A DNA stretch of 64,000 nt, taken from positions 1 to 64,000 of the forward strand of contig CAMBPQ010000008.1 in assembly GCA_945869735.1 (NCBI GenBank). The letters run 5' to 3'. The notes below the pieces were generated by a model that did not search any database, was not told the DNA's origin, and worked only from the letters and a program-made list of their open reading frames with translations. This document shows positions 16,511 through 25,587 of the stretch, piece after piece. The first letter of the stretch is position 1, and the number at the start of each line of letters is the position of its first letter. Both the position numbers and the translations under genes were made by a program. This stretch comes from Planctomicrobium piriforme. Lineage in GTDB: Bacteria > Planctomycetota > Planctomycetia > Pirellulales > UBA1268.

Positions 16511-19500
16511 TTACTTCGCCGGAGCCTGGAGAGCGGGCGGCGGCGGAGGCTGCCGCGCCGCGGGCGGAAGCGGCTCGGTGGAATACGTGCCCTCGCCGCA
16601 GTCGACGAGCAGATAGCCCGCCCAGAGCAGCGGGTGCGGACGATCGCCGAGCGTCCCGTCGCCCGCGACCTTGAGTCGTGGCTCGCGGGCGGGATCGGTC
16701 TGCTCGGCGAGCACGACGTCAACCGCCCGCTGCCAGGCCGCCGGCGCCGACGATCCATCGGCGGCAGTCGCGTCTCGGAGAAACTCCGTCATCAGGTCGG
16801 TGCAGGTCTTGCCCCCCATTCGCCACCGGCTCACGACGGCCGTGTGGGCCCCGGCGGCGACCAGATTGGTGACGGCAAGGAAGATGTCCTCGCCCGGTCG
16901 CATCGGAGCGGATGCGAGACCGCCCGCGGCCGCCGTCTGCAGACCGGGAAGCAGAATCCGCTGCGGACGCTTGAGCGGCGGGGCCAGCCAGTCGCCAAAC
17001 GTGATCCCGGGCATGCCCGCCGCCGGCGGCACGAGCGGCCACGAGGCGACCGGCCCGTTGCCCGCCAGTTCGTCAAACACCACCAGCGTGTCGCACACGG
17101 TCGCCGCCGACTGCAGCGGCGCCACACTCGGAGCCGAAAGCGGCACCACCCGGTCGACGGCGGCCGTGATGTGCGCGAGCGTCTCCTCGGCCACGGCCGG
17201 CTTGTCGCCGCGGAGCATGCGGCCGGCATGCACGCCGATCGGTCCGACAGCCTGCGACTCAAACCGCATCACGGCGAGGCTGCGGGTGGGGGCGTAGCGA
17301 ATCCGACAGCCGTCGCGGAGCATCCGCGTGGCCGCCCCGCCCGATCCCACCGGCAGCAGTTCGAAGGGCACGTACCAGAGCCAGCCGTCGGGCACGATCA
17401 CGAGTTCATCGATTCCCTCCGCGAGCGTGACCTTCGAGTTTTCAAAGAGTATTCGTTCGATCCGCTCCGCCGAGCCCCGCCAGTCGCCGGCCGCGAGCCG
17501 TTCGCTCGACACCACCGACACCGGATCGAAGAGGCACAGACCCTTGGCCAGCGACTTGATCTCGCCCGGTAGGTCTCCGGCCTGACGCACCTGCCAGATA
17601 CTGAAGCGGTCGCGAGATTCGAGCAGGCCGAAAAGTCCGGATCGCGTCCAATGGAATGAGAGGAGCAACTGCCGCGGGGCGAGCCGTCGCCGGATCTCGG
17701 TGCCGGCGGTGAGCGGAGGAAAGTCGATTAGCGTGGGCTCACGGCCCGCGGCGATGGCCGCCACGAGTTGGCCACGGCGAACAGTGAGATCGCGGTAGGT
17801 GTTCCAGTCGGCTTTCGCGGCTGCCGGCCCAGCGGCATCGGCCCCTGCCTGGGCTCCGGCGGCCAGGGTGACGGCCAGCGTGCCACGGAGCTGCCCCATG
17901 CGGTCGATCACACCGGCAAGTTCGGGCTGCGCACCCACAATCGCGGCGCGGCGGGCCGCTTCGGCGGGGGTGAGGCTCCGCGGATCGGCCGAGAGCAGCC
18001 GCTCGATCGCAGTGCGACGACCGCCCAGCGGCTGCGACGCCAGCCAGCGGTGCCGCATCGTCGCCTCGGCCGCCTCGATCGCCCGCTCCTCGCCGCGCCG
18101 GGCCGCGACGGCCACCCAGGTCTCGAAGGCATCGCCTCTGGCGGCCGACATCGTCGCCAGCGATCCCAGCGGGTCGGCCGCGAAATCCCTGGGCAGTGGA
18201 TCGGCGAGCAATTTCCCAAAGAGTGTGTCGGCCTGCCGCTCCGACACGGCGGAGGAGCCACCGAGGCAGAGATCGACGAGCCGCGCGGTCTGAAAGAGCC
18301 GCGGGGTCCGCGATCGGGCGATCAAAAGCCCGCGGTCGAGATGGCCATCGCCCGCCGCCACGTCGCCGCCCGCATACTCGAGCAGCGCTGCGGCGTAGGC
18401 GGCCTGCGCCCCGAGCGTGCCGCGGCCGGCATCGCCCCGCAGGAGCCGGCCGTCGATCTCCTTGAGCGCCGCGGCAGCGCCGCGGATGTTGCCCGACGCC
18501 ACGAGGCATTCTGCCTCAACGGCCAGCAGCCGCGCGCGAAGAACGGGCAGGCCCCCGCGGGCCCAGTCGCAGCCGCCACCGATCGAGGTGGGCACGCCGC
18601 GTGTGCCGGCCATCCGATAGGCGGTGAAGGCCCACTGAAACGCCTCTTCAAGCGCTCGCGCGTCGGCGAAATCGGCGGCGGCGTAGGTCGCCTCCTCGAA
18701 GAGTTTGGCGGCCCGCTGCGGCTGGTCGGCGTCGAGCGCGATCCGGCCGAGCATGATCAGCCCCCACGCGGTGAGCGGGTGGTCGAACTGGTTGCCGACC
18801 AGCAGGCCGCGGGACAGCAGCGGGCCCGCGAGATCCTGCTTTCCCTGCGCCCAATAGGCGGCGCCAATCGCCACGTCGATCCACGATTGCGACCAGTGGT
18901 TGGGCGGGGCGGGCCGCCGGATGAGCAGCTTGGTCGCCGCCTCGAGCGGCGGACTCTCCCGCGCCAACTCACCTAGCAAGGAACCATGGCGGTAGATCGC
19001 GATTACCAGCGGCCGCATGAGTTCGCCCGGCCTGATGGTCCGGTCGTAGGCGGCGGTGAGCACACCCCCGCGCTGGAGTACATCCTGCGCGTCGGCACCC
19101 CGCTGCCGTAGCGCCATCGTCATGGGGATAGCCGCGGGCGTGGCGTTGCGCTCGCTGCGTCCCCAGGTCGCCACCCGCGGCGTCGCCAGCGGTCGCAGCG
19201 GCTGCGGTGGAAACTGCACCGACAGGAGCCAGTCGGGATACGCGGCGAACACGAGCATCGCCTCCTCGTATCGTGCGACGGCGTCGCCGAGGCGGCCCGC
19301 TTCGTAGAGGCACTCGCCGAGGATCGCCGCCGATGCGATCGAATCGATCCAGCGCTGCCCGCCGATCTTCACGCCCCCCTGATAGTCGTTGCCGGCGACG
19401 TCGAGGGCGGCGGCGTAGTCACCCACCGCGAGCGCCTGCAGCGCGAGGTCGTAGCCAGGGGAGGGCACGGTCTCCGCGCTGCCGGGAACGCCGACATTGG

Positions 19501-19576
19501 GCGGTAGCACGACCTGCCCCGGGGCAAAAGCGGCCGGCAGCATCACGACGACAGCGGCCAGGAAGGCGCGTCTCAT
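16511..19576 (-). CDS. exported TPR/CHAT-domain protein, catalytic residues lost
   Basis: 1021-residue protein starting with a signal peptide (MRRAFLAAVVVMLPAAFAPG). Residues ~40-650 are alpha-helical repeats of the TPR kind (ALQALAVGDYAAALDVA, EAMLVFAAYPDW and similar). The C-terminal ~320 residues resemble the CHAT caspase-like domain (LVIVPDGWLWYVPFELLP, TRSLAVMRF, GAHTAVVSRWRM, HPLLWAGYLLV). The positions where active CHAT proteases carry His and Cys are altered: the usual LSACETG block reads LLPGLQTAAAGG. It is therefore probably not a protease but a binding or scaffold protein. I chose the ATG at 19576 for its signal peptide. It has no operon partner. Confidence 0.75.
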   Translation of the reverse strand: MRRAFLAAVVVMLPAAFAPGQVVLPPNVGVPGSAETVPSPGYDLALQALAVGDYAAALDVAGNDYQGGVKIGGQRWIDSIASAAILGECLYEAGRLGDAVARYEEAMLVFAAYPDWLLSVQFPPQPLRPLATPRVATWGRSERNATPAAIPMTMALRQRGADAQDVLQRGGVLTAAYDRTIRPGELMRPLVIAIYRHGSLLGELARESPPLEAATKLLIRRPAPPNHWSQSWIDVAIGAAYWAQGKQDLAGPLLSRGLLVGNQFDHPLTAWGLIMLGRIALDADQPQRAAKLFEEATYAAADFADARALEEAFQWAFTAYRMAGTRGVPTSIGGGCDWARGGLPVLRARLLAVEAECLVASGNIRGAAAALKEIDGRLLRGDAGRGTLGAQAAYAAALLEYAGGDVAAGDGHLDRGLLIARSRTPRLFQTARLVDLCLGGSSAVSERQADTLFGKLLADPLPRDFAADPLGSLATMSAARGDAFETWVAVAARRGEERAIEAAEATMRHRWLASQPLGGRRTAIERLLSADPRSLTPAEAARRAAIVGAQPELAGVIDRMGQLRGTLAVTLAAGAQAGADAAGPAAAKADWNTYRDLTVRRGQLVAAIAAGREPTLIDFPPLTAGTEIRRRLAPRQLLLSFHWTRSGLFGLLESRDRFSIWQVRQAGDLPGEIKSLAKGLCLFDPVSVVSSERLAAGDWRGSAERIERILFENSKVTLAEGIDELVIVPDGWLWYVPFELLPVGSGGAATRMLRDGCRIRYAPTRSLAVMRFESQAVGPIGVHAGRMLRGDKPAVAEETLAHITAAVDRVVPLSAPSVAPLQSAATVCDTLVVFDELAGNGPVASWPLVPPAAGMPGITFGDWLAPPLKRPQRILLPGLQTAAAGGLASAPMRPGEDIFLAVTNLVAAGAHTAVVSRWRMGGKTCTDLMTEFLRDATAADGSSAPAAWQRAVDVVLAEQTDPAREPRLKVAGDGTLGDRPHPLLWAGYLLVDCGEGTYSTEPLPPAARQPPPPPALQAPAK

Positions 19577-19779
19577 GCAACCGTTGTACACCCCGCCGGC
19601 TCTTCGTGGCCCAGCAAAAAGCCGCGGCAGTCTGGGAAGGCACGGCAAGGGGCCTGTCAGTCTGGGTAAGCCCTGGATTCGGTTATGACGGTCGTCCAAA
19701 GTTTGCGGGTCATGACGGCCGATAGAGCAGGTGGATTCGAAGAGGGCAGCCACACTCCAGCCAGAGACGGACTACCGCC

Positions 19780-20061
19780 ATGCACACGTCACTCGCCACG
19801 CTGCCCGCAGTCGCTCCGCGGATCCTGTTGGCGGTCGCTGCCCTCTGCGGCTTGGCGGTCACCGGCTGTCAGGTCGACGTCGGCGGCCAGACGCTGCCCA
19901 GCGCCTATTACCTGCAGGACGACATCCAATACTTCCCGGCGGGCCCCGAGTTCAAGCTCTCGAAGGAAGCGGCGGCCCAGAAGGCCTACAAGAAGGAAAT
20001 CGGAGCCGACGGCTGCAACGGCAACTGCGGCGGAGGCTGCGCCTCTTGCGGCAACCATTGA
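19780..20061 (+). CDS. small lipoprotein with Cys-rich tail
   Basis: 93-residue protein. Residues 14-31 are hydrophobic and end in the lipobox-like LAVTGCQ, so it is probably a lipoprotein anchored at Cys31. The mature part is short and polar (LPSAYYLQDDIQYFPAGPEF, LSKEAAAQKAYKKE) and ends in a Cys/Gly cluster, CNGNCGGGCASCGNH, which could bind metal or form disulfides. I recognise the style from planctomycete proteins but cannot name a function. It is divergent from the CHAT gene, with 203 nt between them. Confidence 0.7.
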   Translation: MHTSLATLPAVAPRILLAVAALCGLAVTGCQVDVGGQTLPSAYYLQDDIQYFPAGPEFKLSKEAAAQKAYKKEIGADGCNGNCGGGCASCGNH

Positions 20062-20074
20062 CGGTGTCTGGCCG

Positions 20075-20121
20075 GCCACCCGCATTCCCCGCGCTCGCGC
20101 TTGGGGCTTCCTGACGGGATG
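20075..20121 (+). repeat. REPIN-like half-site
   Basis: CACCCGCATTCCCCGCGCTC, GCGCTTGGGGCTTCCTGACGG: half-site 1, 13 nt after the lipoprotein stop codon. Confidence 0.7.
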
Positions 20122-20282
20122 CACACCTCCCGATCGTGAGGAGCCGGTCGGAGACACGCGCAGACGTCGGGGAATCTTTGCGACTCACGAGCGATGCCTC
20201 GTCGGCCACGGGGGCATCCTGTAGCAAAATCCCCCGGCGACGAGCATGCCACCGCCGGCGAACCAATCCGGCACCGTCTCAA
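20122..20282. other. intergenic, nothing recognised
   Basis: Stretch between two repeat half-sites, downstream of the lipoprotein gene. Open frames on either strand only extend into the repeats. No promoter, RNA gene or hairpin with a U-tract was found. Confidence 0.4.
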
Positions 20283-20323
20283 GGCCACCCGCATTCCCCG
20301 CGCTCGCGAGTGGGGCTTCCTGG
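20283..20323 (+). repeat. REPIN-like half-site
   Basis: GCCACCCGCATTCCCCGCGC, TCGCGAGTGGGGCTTCCTGG: second half-site 1 copy in the same gap, with changes in the stem. Confidence 0.65.
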
Positions 20324-20400
20324 CTCTGCAAAAAACAGCCTAAAAACCTCGCCCACTCCGGGATGGTTGCAAGCTTCGCACCAGCCGCTAGACTGCCGCT

Positions 20401-20451
20401 CGTGGGTTTAATGCCCTTCTAAGGTCTTATAAATAAGATTTCGTGGGTTTT
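20401..20451 (+). promoter_or_regulatory. AT-rich palindrome between direct repeats upstream of the mraZ-like gene
   Basis: CGTGGGTTTA (20401) and CGTGGGTTTT (20442) are near-identical direct repeats. Between them is the perfect palindrome TCTTAT-AA-ATAAGA (20425-20438). The stretch is strikingly AT-rich for this genome and lies ~75-130 nt before the gene. MraZ proteins bind TGGG-containing direct repeats in front of their own operons in E. coli, so autoregulation is a reasonable guess, but spacing here differs. Confidence 0.4.
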
Positions 20452-20526
20452 AAGCCATTTTTTGCAAGTCGCTGGCCAACCTGGATGGCCGGCGAGTGAT
20501 TTCCCGCGGAGGCGGGCGCTTGAGTA

Positions 20527-21024
20527 GTGCGGAACACTATGGCCGCTGCGGCCGATCTGCTGATTGGCGAGTTCGTGCGGGCGCTCGACGAGCGCTTCCG
20601 GCTGGCGATCCCGCCGGAACTCCTCGAACCGCTCCTCGCGGCCGGCCCGAAGCTCGTGCTGGCCAAGGAACGGGCCGGCTGCCTGTCGCTCTGGTCGGCG
20701 GCCCTCTGGAAGCCCCGTATGGATGCGGCGGTCGACGTGGTCCGCAGCAAGATGGAGGCGGGGCTCCTCGCCCAACGCGTGGGCCAGCTCCAGGAACTCG
20801 GCCGGCTGCTCTCGACGCGACACCAGACGGTAACGCTCGCGGGGCGGGCACGGCTGGTGGTGCCCGAGGGATTTCGCGAGTTTCTCAGCGTGGAACCGGG
20901 CGGCAGCCTGCTGGTGGTCGGGGCAGCCGTCTGCGTGGAGCTCTGGCAACCCGCCGCGTGGAGTGCCTACGTCACCAGCGAGATGCCCGGCTTCCGCCGC
21001 CGCATCGACGAACTCACCGCCTGA
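20527..21024 (+). CDS. mraZ: MraZ-like transcriptional regulator
   Basis: SpoVT/AbrB-fold DNA-binding protein of about 165 residues with two tandem MraZ half-domains: residues ~12-90 begin EFVRALDERFRLAIPPEL and residues ~100-160 carry GRARLVVPEGFREFLSVE. MraZ normally regulates the division and cell-wall cluster beside mraW, but no mraW or ftsL follows here; the next gene is a convergent oxidoreductase. It is thus a stand-alone copy. The GTG at 20527 and the ATG at 20539 are both possible starts; GGAGG at 20508 is rather far from either. The symbol is offered on family grounds only. Confidence 0.7.
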   Translation: MRNTMAAAADLLIGEFVRALDERFRLAIPPELLEPLLAAGPKLVLAKERAGCLSLWSAALWKPRMDAAVDVVRSKMEAGLLAQRVGQLQELGRLLSTRHQTVTLAGRARLVVPEGFREFLSVEPGGSLLVVGAAVCVELWQPAAWSAYVTSEMPGFRRRIDELTA

Positions 21025-21184
21025 CAAAACACACGACGATCTTTGGTCATGCCCGGGTGGGAGGAAACGGTTTTTCCCTGTCGGTTCCATCCGCTCAGGA
21101 AATTCGATAACCACGGAACGGCCCACAACAGCACGGATGCTGCCGCGGGACCTCCTCCGGGCATGGCCTTTTTGATTCGCGAAG

Positions 21185-22306
21185 CTAGGCGAGCGGGTTG
21201 CCCCGCTCGAGAAGCGGCCACTCGACGCGTCTACCGGACAACGCCGACGCGTAGACGGCGGTGATCATTTCCACCGTCGTGCGGCCGGCATACATGCCCG
21301 TCTCGGGCTCACGATCTTCCGCGATCGCATCAATGAGATCGAGGGCGGCGCGCCGACCCCACGAGGCTCGTTCCGCCGAACGGTCGACGTCGGCCTCGGG
21401 CAGCGGCGATTCGAGGCCCTCAGGGCCAATCGGCTGCCAGGGAAAATCCTTGTCAACCCGCCAAAGCGGCGCCGCGCGGAAGTAGGCATGGGGGATCTGA
21501 TCGGGGCGGATATGGATCGCGCCCGCGGTGCCGACGACGGTGAGGCCGAAGTTTGGCTGCTTGAGCCCCGCATCGCGGACGCTGGCGAAGTAACCCACGG
21601 GCCCGTCAGCCATTCCAAACATCGCCGTGATTGAATCACTGGCGATCAGACCAAGCCCCTCCGGACCGTCGACGGCATCGGCCTTGGTGATCGCCCTGCC
21701 CCCGACCGCGACCGCCGCTTCACACCACTTCGGCTCACCTGCCAGATCGGCCATCATGTCGAGCACATGACAACCGAGCACCGAGAGATCCTCGCCGCCG
21801 CCCCGATGATCTTCCTTGCCACGGCCGCGAACCTCGAGCACCTTGCCGATCCGGCCGGCCTCGATGACATCCTTGGCCGCGGCGTAGGCGGGCGAATGCC
21901 GGTTGACGAACGCCAGGGTGAGTTTTGCATTGGCCTTCGTGCAGGCGGCGATCACGTCATCGGCCTCGGCGAGCGTGCGAACAAAGGGCTTCTCGAGGAA
22001 GATCCCCTTCGCGCCCGCCTCGGCGGCCGCGATCGCCATCTCGGCGTGGCAGTCGATATGCCGCATGCAAAGGGCGACGATGTCGGGCTTCACCTCGGCG
22101 AGCATCTTTCGCCAGTCACGATAGGCCGTGCCCTGCTTTGCCACGTCGAGTTTGAGGCGAGCCACCGCCTTTCCGAGCCCCTCCTCCGACTCGTCGGCCA
22201 CGGCAACGATCTCCGCCGTCTCGATGTCGGCCCAGAGTTCATCGATCGCATGCCCCCAATCGCCGCGGCCAGTCCGGCCGATCACCGCCACCCGCAGAGG
22301 ATCCAT
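21185..22306 (-). CDS. Gfo/Idh/MocA family oxidoreductase
   Basis: 373-residue NAD(P)-dependent sugar or inositol dehydrogenase-type protein. The Rossmann domain opens LRVAVIGRTGRGDWGHA (a variant of GxGxxG), and IFLEKPFVRTLAEAD carries the family EKP motif. The second half is the beta-sheet substrate domain, with a plausible catalytic His in VLGCHVLDMMADLAGE. The start at ATG 22306 is favoured because GGAG sits 6 nt before it; two upstream in-frame starts (22318, 22339) exist. It stands alone, convergent with the mraZ-like gene. Substrate unknown; such genes are highly multiplied in planctomycetes. Confidence 0.85.
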   Translation of the reverse strand: MDPLRVAVIGRTGRGDWGHAIDELWADIETAEIVAVADESEEGLGKAVARLKLDVAKQGTAYRDWRKMLAEVKPDIVALCMRHIDCHAEMAIAAAEAGAKGIFLEKPFVRTLAEADDVIAACTKANAKLTLAFVNRHSPAYAAAKDVIEAGRIGKVLEVRGRGKEDHRGGGEDLSVLGCHVLDMMADLAGEPKWCEAAVAVGGRAITKADAVDGPEGLGLIASDSITAMFGMADGPVGYFASVRDAGLKQPNFGLTVVGTAGAIHIRPDQIPHAYFRAAPLWRVDKDFPWQPIGPEGLESPLPEADVDRSAERASWGRRAALDLIDAIAEDREPETGMYAGRTTVEMITAVYASALSGRRVEWPLLERGNPLA

Positions 22307-22399
22307 TGTGAACTCCATCGAGGTTCGAGTTTTCTTCACCCATAAAACGGAAGAAGCCGTTGCGCCGACATCCTACCCGCCGTTTGGCGGGCCGTCGGA

Positions 22400-22993
22400 T
22401 CACGTGCCGGCAAACCCGGCCTTCGCGAGGCCGTCGAGAAACATCTGCACCGCCGAAGCGACGAGTACCATTCCCATCACGCGTTCAAACGCCGTCAGGC
22501 CCTTGGGCCCCAGAAACTCGCTGATCTTCGCCCCCAAGAGCAGGATCACGGCCGAGGCACTCCACGCCAGCGTGAGCGCCAGCAGCCACTCACCGTGCCG
22601 CCCGGGCTCGCGACTCGTCATCAAGATCACGGTGGCAAGCGCCGACGGGCCCGCGATGTAGGGCACGGCCAGGGGCACGATGAAGGGCTCGCCGTCGACG
22701 TCTTCACCGAGTGAGCCGTGGTGGGCTGGAAACACCATCCGCAGTGCGATCAGAAACAGCACGATGCCGCCGGCGAGCGTGAGTGCCGGCTCAGAGATCC
22801 CGAGCAGCGAGAGCAGCGGCCGGCCCACGAACAGAAACATCACGAGCAACGCGTAGGCCACGAGCAGTTCACGGCCCACAATCCAGAGCCGCCGGCTCGG
22901 ATCGACGGGTTTGAGCGCGGCAAGGAACAGCGGCACGTTCCCCAAGGGATCCATCACGAAAAAAAGCAGGATCGCCGCAGATGCCAGTGTCAT
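22400..22993 (-). CDS. MarC family integral membrane protein
   Basis: 197-residue protein with six predicted membrane segments. MarC signatures are present: FFVMDPLGNVPLFLAAL near the N-terminus and IAGPSALATVILMTSR after the middle. Family members were once linked to multiple antibiotic resistance but their role is unclear. I use ATG 22993; the ORF's long N-terminal extension is antisense to the CDF gene. It is divergent from the CDF exporter with a 60-nt gap, which suggests shared regulation. Confidence 0.85.
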   Translation of the reverse strand: MTLASAAILLFFVMDPLGNVPLFLAALKPVDPSRRLWIVGRELLVAYALLVMFLFVGRPLLSLLGISEPALTLAGGIVLFLIALRMVFPAHHGSLGEDVDGEPFIVPLAVPYIAGPSALATVILMTSREPGRHGEWLLALTLAWSASAVILLLGAKISEFLGPKGLTAFERVMGMVLVASAVQMFLDGLAKAGFAGT

Positions 22994-23053
22994 CGGTATG
23001 ATCCTTGGGGAGTCATCCTGGATCATCACCCCGGGCCGGTTCAGCGGCAAGAC

Positions 23054-24001
23054 ATGGCCCACGATCATTCGCACCGCCACGAAGCAAACTGCGGCCATCC
23101 GCATGGGCACGGCCACGGGCTCTCGCCCGAGAAACTCGACCGCGCGATGAGCCTCGGTATCGGGCTCAATCTGGCGTTTGTGGCGGCTGAGGTAGCCGCG
23201 GGGCTGTGGGCCGGGTCGCTGGCACTGTTGGCCGACGCCGGGCATAACGCCGGCGATGTGCTCGGCCTCCTGCTCGCCTGGGGGGCAAGTTGGCTGGCAC
23301 GGCGGCCGCCGTCGCGTCGCTACACCTGGGGCCTGCGGCGGTCGACGATCTACGCGGCGCTGGCCAACGCGGTGCTGCTCTTGGTCGCCTGCGGCTCGAT
23401 TGTCTGGGAAGCCATCCACCGGCTGTCCGCCCCAGAGCGGGTGGCCGGCCCGACCGTGATCGTGGTGGCGGCCATCGGCGTGGTGATCAACACGCTCACC
23501 GCCCTGCTCTTCATCCGCGGTCATGCTGACACCAACGTCCGCGGCGCCTTTCTCCACATGGCGGCCGACGCGGCGGTGTCGATGGGCGTGGTGATCGCGG
23601 GCCTTGCGATTGCCTTCACCGGGGCGACCTGGATCGACCCGCTGGTGAGCATCGCGATCGCGGCGGCGATCGTGGCAGGCACCTGGGGGCTGTTTCGCGA
23701 GAACCTCGACCTCGCGCTCGACGCGGTGCCCCGCGGCGTGGAACCAGAGGCGATCACGGAGGCGCTCGCCACGGTCGCCGGCGTGAGCGAGGTGCATGAT
23801 CTCCATGTGTGGGGCGCGAGCACCTCGGAGATCTCGCTCACCGCCCACCTTGTCACATTCGAAGGATCAGACCGTGACGCGATGCTCGAGGCGGCGCACG
23901 CAATGCTTCGTGAACGCTTCCGAATCGCGCACGCGACGATCCAGATCGAGAGCGACGCCGCCTGCACCGCCTGCCCGCAACGGCCGACCGAGGCGCTCTG
24001 A
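23054..24001 (+). CDS. cation diffusion facilitator (Zn/Co/Cd exporter)
   Basis: 315-residue CDF family metal/proton antiporter of the ZitB/CzcD group. The His-rich N-terminus (MAHDHSHRHEANCGHPHGHG) is a cytoplasmic metal-binding tail. Transport-site residues appear in LLADAGHNAGDVLG and HMAADAAVSMG (HxxxD pairs in TM2 and TM5). The C-terminal ~90 residues form the cytoplasmic ferredoxin-like domain, with GVSEVHDLHVW as its landmark. Six membrane segments are visible. The extreme C-terminus adds a CTACP pair. I start at ATG 23054, where the His-rich tail begins. Confidence 0.9.
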   Translation: MAHDHSHRHEANCGHPHGHGHGLSPEKLDRAMSLGIGLNLAFVAAEVAAGLWAGSLALLADAGHNAGDVLGLLLAWGASWLARRPPSRRYTWGLRRSTIYAALANAVLLLVACGSIVWEAIHRLSAPERVAGPTVIVVAAIGVVINTLTALLFIRGHADTNVRGAFLHMAADAAVSMGVVIAGLAIAFTGATWIDPLVSIAIAAAIVAGTWGLFRENLDLALDAVPRGVEPEAITEALATVAGVSEVHDLHVWGASTSEISLTAHLVTFEGSDRDAMLEAAHAMLRERFRIAHATIQIESDAACTACPQRPTEAL

Positions 24002-24057
24002 ACACCGCCCCTCCACAGGGAAGCCCCGCTCGCCAGACTCGAGAAACTGCTCCGGCT

Positions 24058-25491
24058 TCAGCCGCGGACGGCAGACCGGGCGATGCCAGCGAGCATCCGC
24101 TGAAACACGAGCTCGTGGAGCGGCCAGATCGCATACCAATAGGCCAGGCCCCCGAGCCCCCGTGGGTCGAAGACCGCCGTCTGGTGGATCGTGACGTCGC
24201 CGTCACGGGGCACCACCTCGAACTCCAGCCAGCCACGGCCGGGCATCTTCATCTCGGCGGCCAGTCGCAGCCGTCTTGGCGGGTCGCAGAACTCCACCTT
24301 CCAGCAGTCGAGTACCTCGCCGGTGCAGAGTTTCTCGGGGTCGCGGCGACCGCGGGCCATGCCCGGCCCGCCGATGGCCTGATCCATCCAACCGCGGAGC
24401 GTCCAGAGCCAGTTGCAGGCATACCAGCCGTTGGGGCCGCCGATCCGCTCGATGGCCGCGAACGCCCGCGCGGGGGTCACGGCGATCACCACGTGACGAT
24501 GGTCGACGAGCCGCGTCCCCGCGTGCCTGCCGCCGTAGCGATGCGGCAGATCCTCGACGTCGGCGAAATCAGCCCAGCGCTTTCCGGCAAACTCGCGGTC
24601 CTCGTGCTGCCCCGCTTCGCGAACCGCCGTCTGCAGGTCGCGGGGCCGGATCGCGAACTCCCGCCGGGCGGCGTCATTCGTGACCACCGTGGGATTTTTC
24701 AGGCCGTCGATCAACTTGCGTCCCACCTTCGAATATCGGGGCGTGACCAGTTTGAGCCACAGGCTCGAGAGCCGGGGCGTCAGCACGGGCACCGGGATCA
24801 TCAGGCGGCGTAGGCCACGCTGCCGGGAGTACTCGTGCATGATCGCGCCATACGACACCTTGTCAGGGCCGCCGATCTCAAAAATCCGTGGTGCCCCGGG
24901 GGGCAGGTCGATGGCGGCCGAAAGATAAGCGACCACATCGTCAATCGCGATCGGCTGCGTGGGCGTGGCGAGCCATGCCGGACAGATCATCACCGGGAGC
25001 CGTTCGACGAGCGTCCGTACCAGGTCAAATGAAAAGCTGCCCGCCCCCACGATGATGGACGCCCGAAACTCGACCACGTCGAGACCGCTAGCGCGGAGGA
25101 TCGACCCCACCTCGTGGCGGCTGCGGAGATGAGCTGACAGCCGCTCATCGTCGTCGACCCCGAGTCCGCCAAGATAGATGATCCGCTTCACCCCACCGGC
25201 CACGGCCGCTGCCGCAAACTGCTCCGCCGCCAACCGATCGGCGCGCTCGAAGTCGACACCGCTCTCCATCGAGTGCACGAGCCAATACGCCACGTCGATG
25301 CCAGCGCAGGCCCGCTCGAGGTCGGCGGGATTGGTGGCGTCGCCCGCCAGCACCTCCGTGGTCGCGGCCGTCTTGCCGGCGAGTTTCTCGGGCCGTCGCA
25401 CAAGGCAATGGACGTCGAGACCGCGCCGCTCGAGTTCCACCAACAAACAGCCACCGACATAGCCCGTGGCACCGGTAAGAAGGATTTTCAT
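24058..25491 (-). CDS. SDR family NAD(P)-binding protein with DUF2867 domain
   Basis: 477-residue two-domain protein. The N-terminal ~300 residues are an atypical short-chain dehydrogenase/NmrA-like Rossmann domain (MKILLTGATGYVGGCLLVEL, IDVAYWLVHSM, IIYLGGLGVD), without the usual YxxxK pair. The C-terminal ~150 residues match DUF2867, a SRPBCC/START-like ligand-binding fold (GWYACNWLWTLRGWMDQAIG, FDPRGLGGLAYWYAIWPLH). This fusion is common in bacteria but its substrate is not known; a lipid or quinone ligand is possible. It is a stand-alone gene on the minus strand. Confidence 0.85.
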   Translation of the reverse strand: MKILLTGATGYVGGCLLVELERRGLDVHCLVRRPEKLAGKTAATTEVLAGDATNPADLERACAGIDVAYWLVHSMESGVDFERADRLAAEQFAAAAVAGGVKRIIYLGGLGVDDDERLSAHLRSRHEVGSILRASGLDVVEFRASIIVGAGSFSFDLVRTLVERLPVMICPAWLATPTQPIAIDDVVAYLSAAIDLPPGAPRIFEIGGPDKVSYGAIMHEYSRQRGLRRLMIPVPVLTPRLSSLWLKLVTPRYSKVGRKLIDGLKNPTVVTNDAARREFAIRPRDLQTAVREAGQHEDREFAGKRWADFADVEDLPHRYGGRHAGTRLVDHRHVVIAVTPARAFAAIERIGGPNGWYACNWLWTLRGWMDQAIGGPGMARGRRDPEKLCTGEVLDCWKVEFCDPPRRLRLAAEMKMPGRGWLEFEVVPRDGDVTIHQTAVFDPRGLGGLAYWYAIWPLHELVFQRMLAGIARSAVRG

Positions 25492-25587
25492 ACGCGTAGT
25501 TTAGGCGATCGGCAGACTTATGCCTCATGGTCCCCACCGCTCACACGATTGGGCTTTTTGAGGTAAGCGAGCAGGCGTTCGCGGCCG

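Noticed and set aside
20527-21024. mraZ as head of a dcw (division and cell wall) cluster
   Set aside because: No mraW, ftsL or mur genes follow; the next gene is a convergent oxidoreductase.
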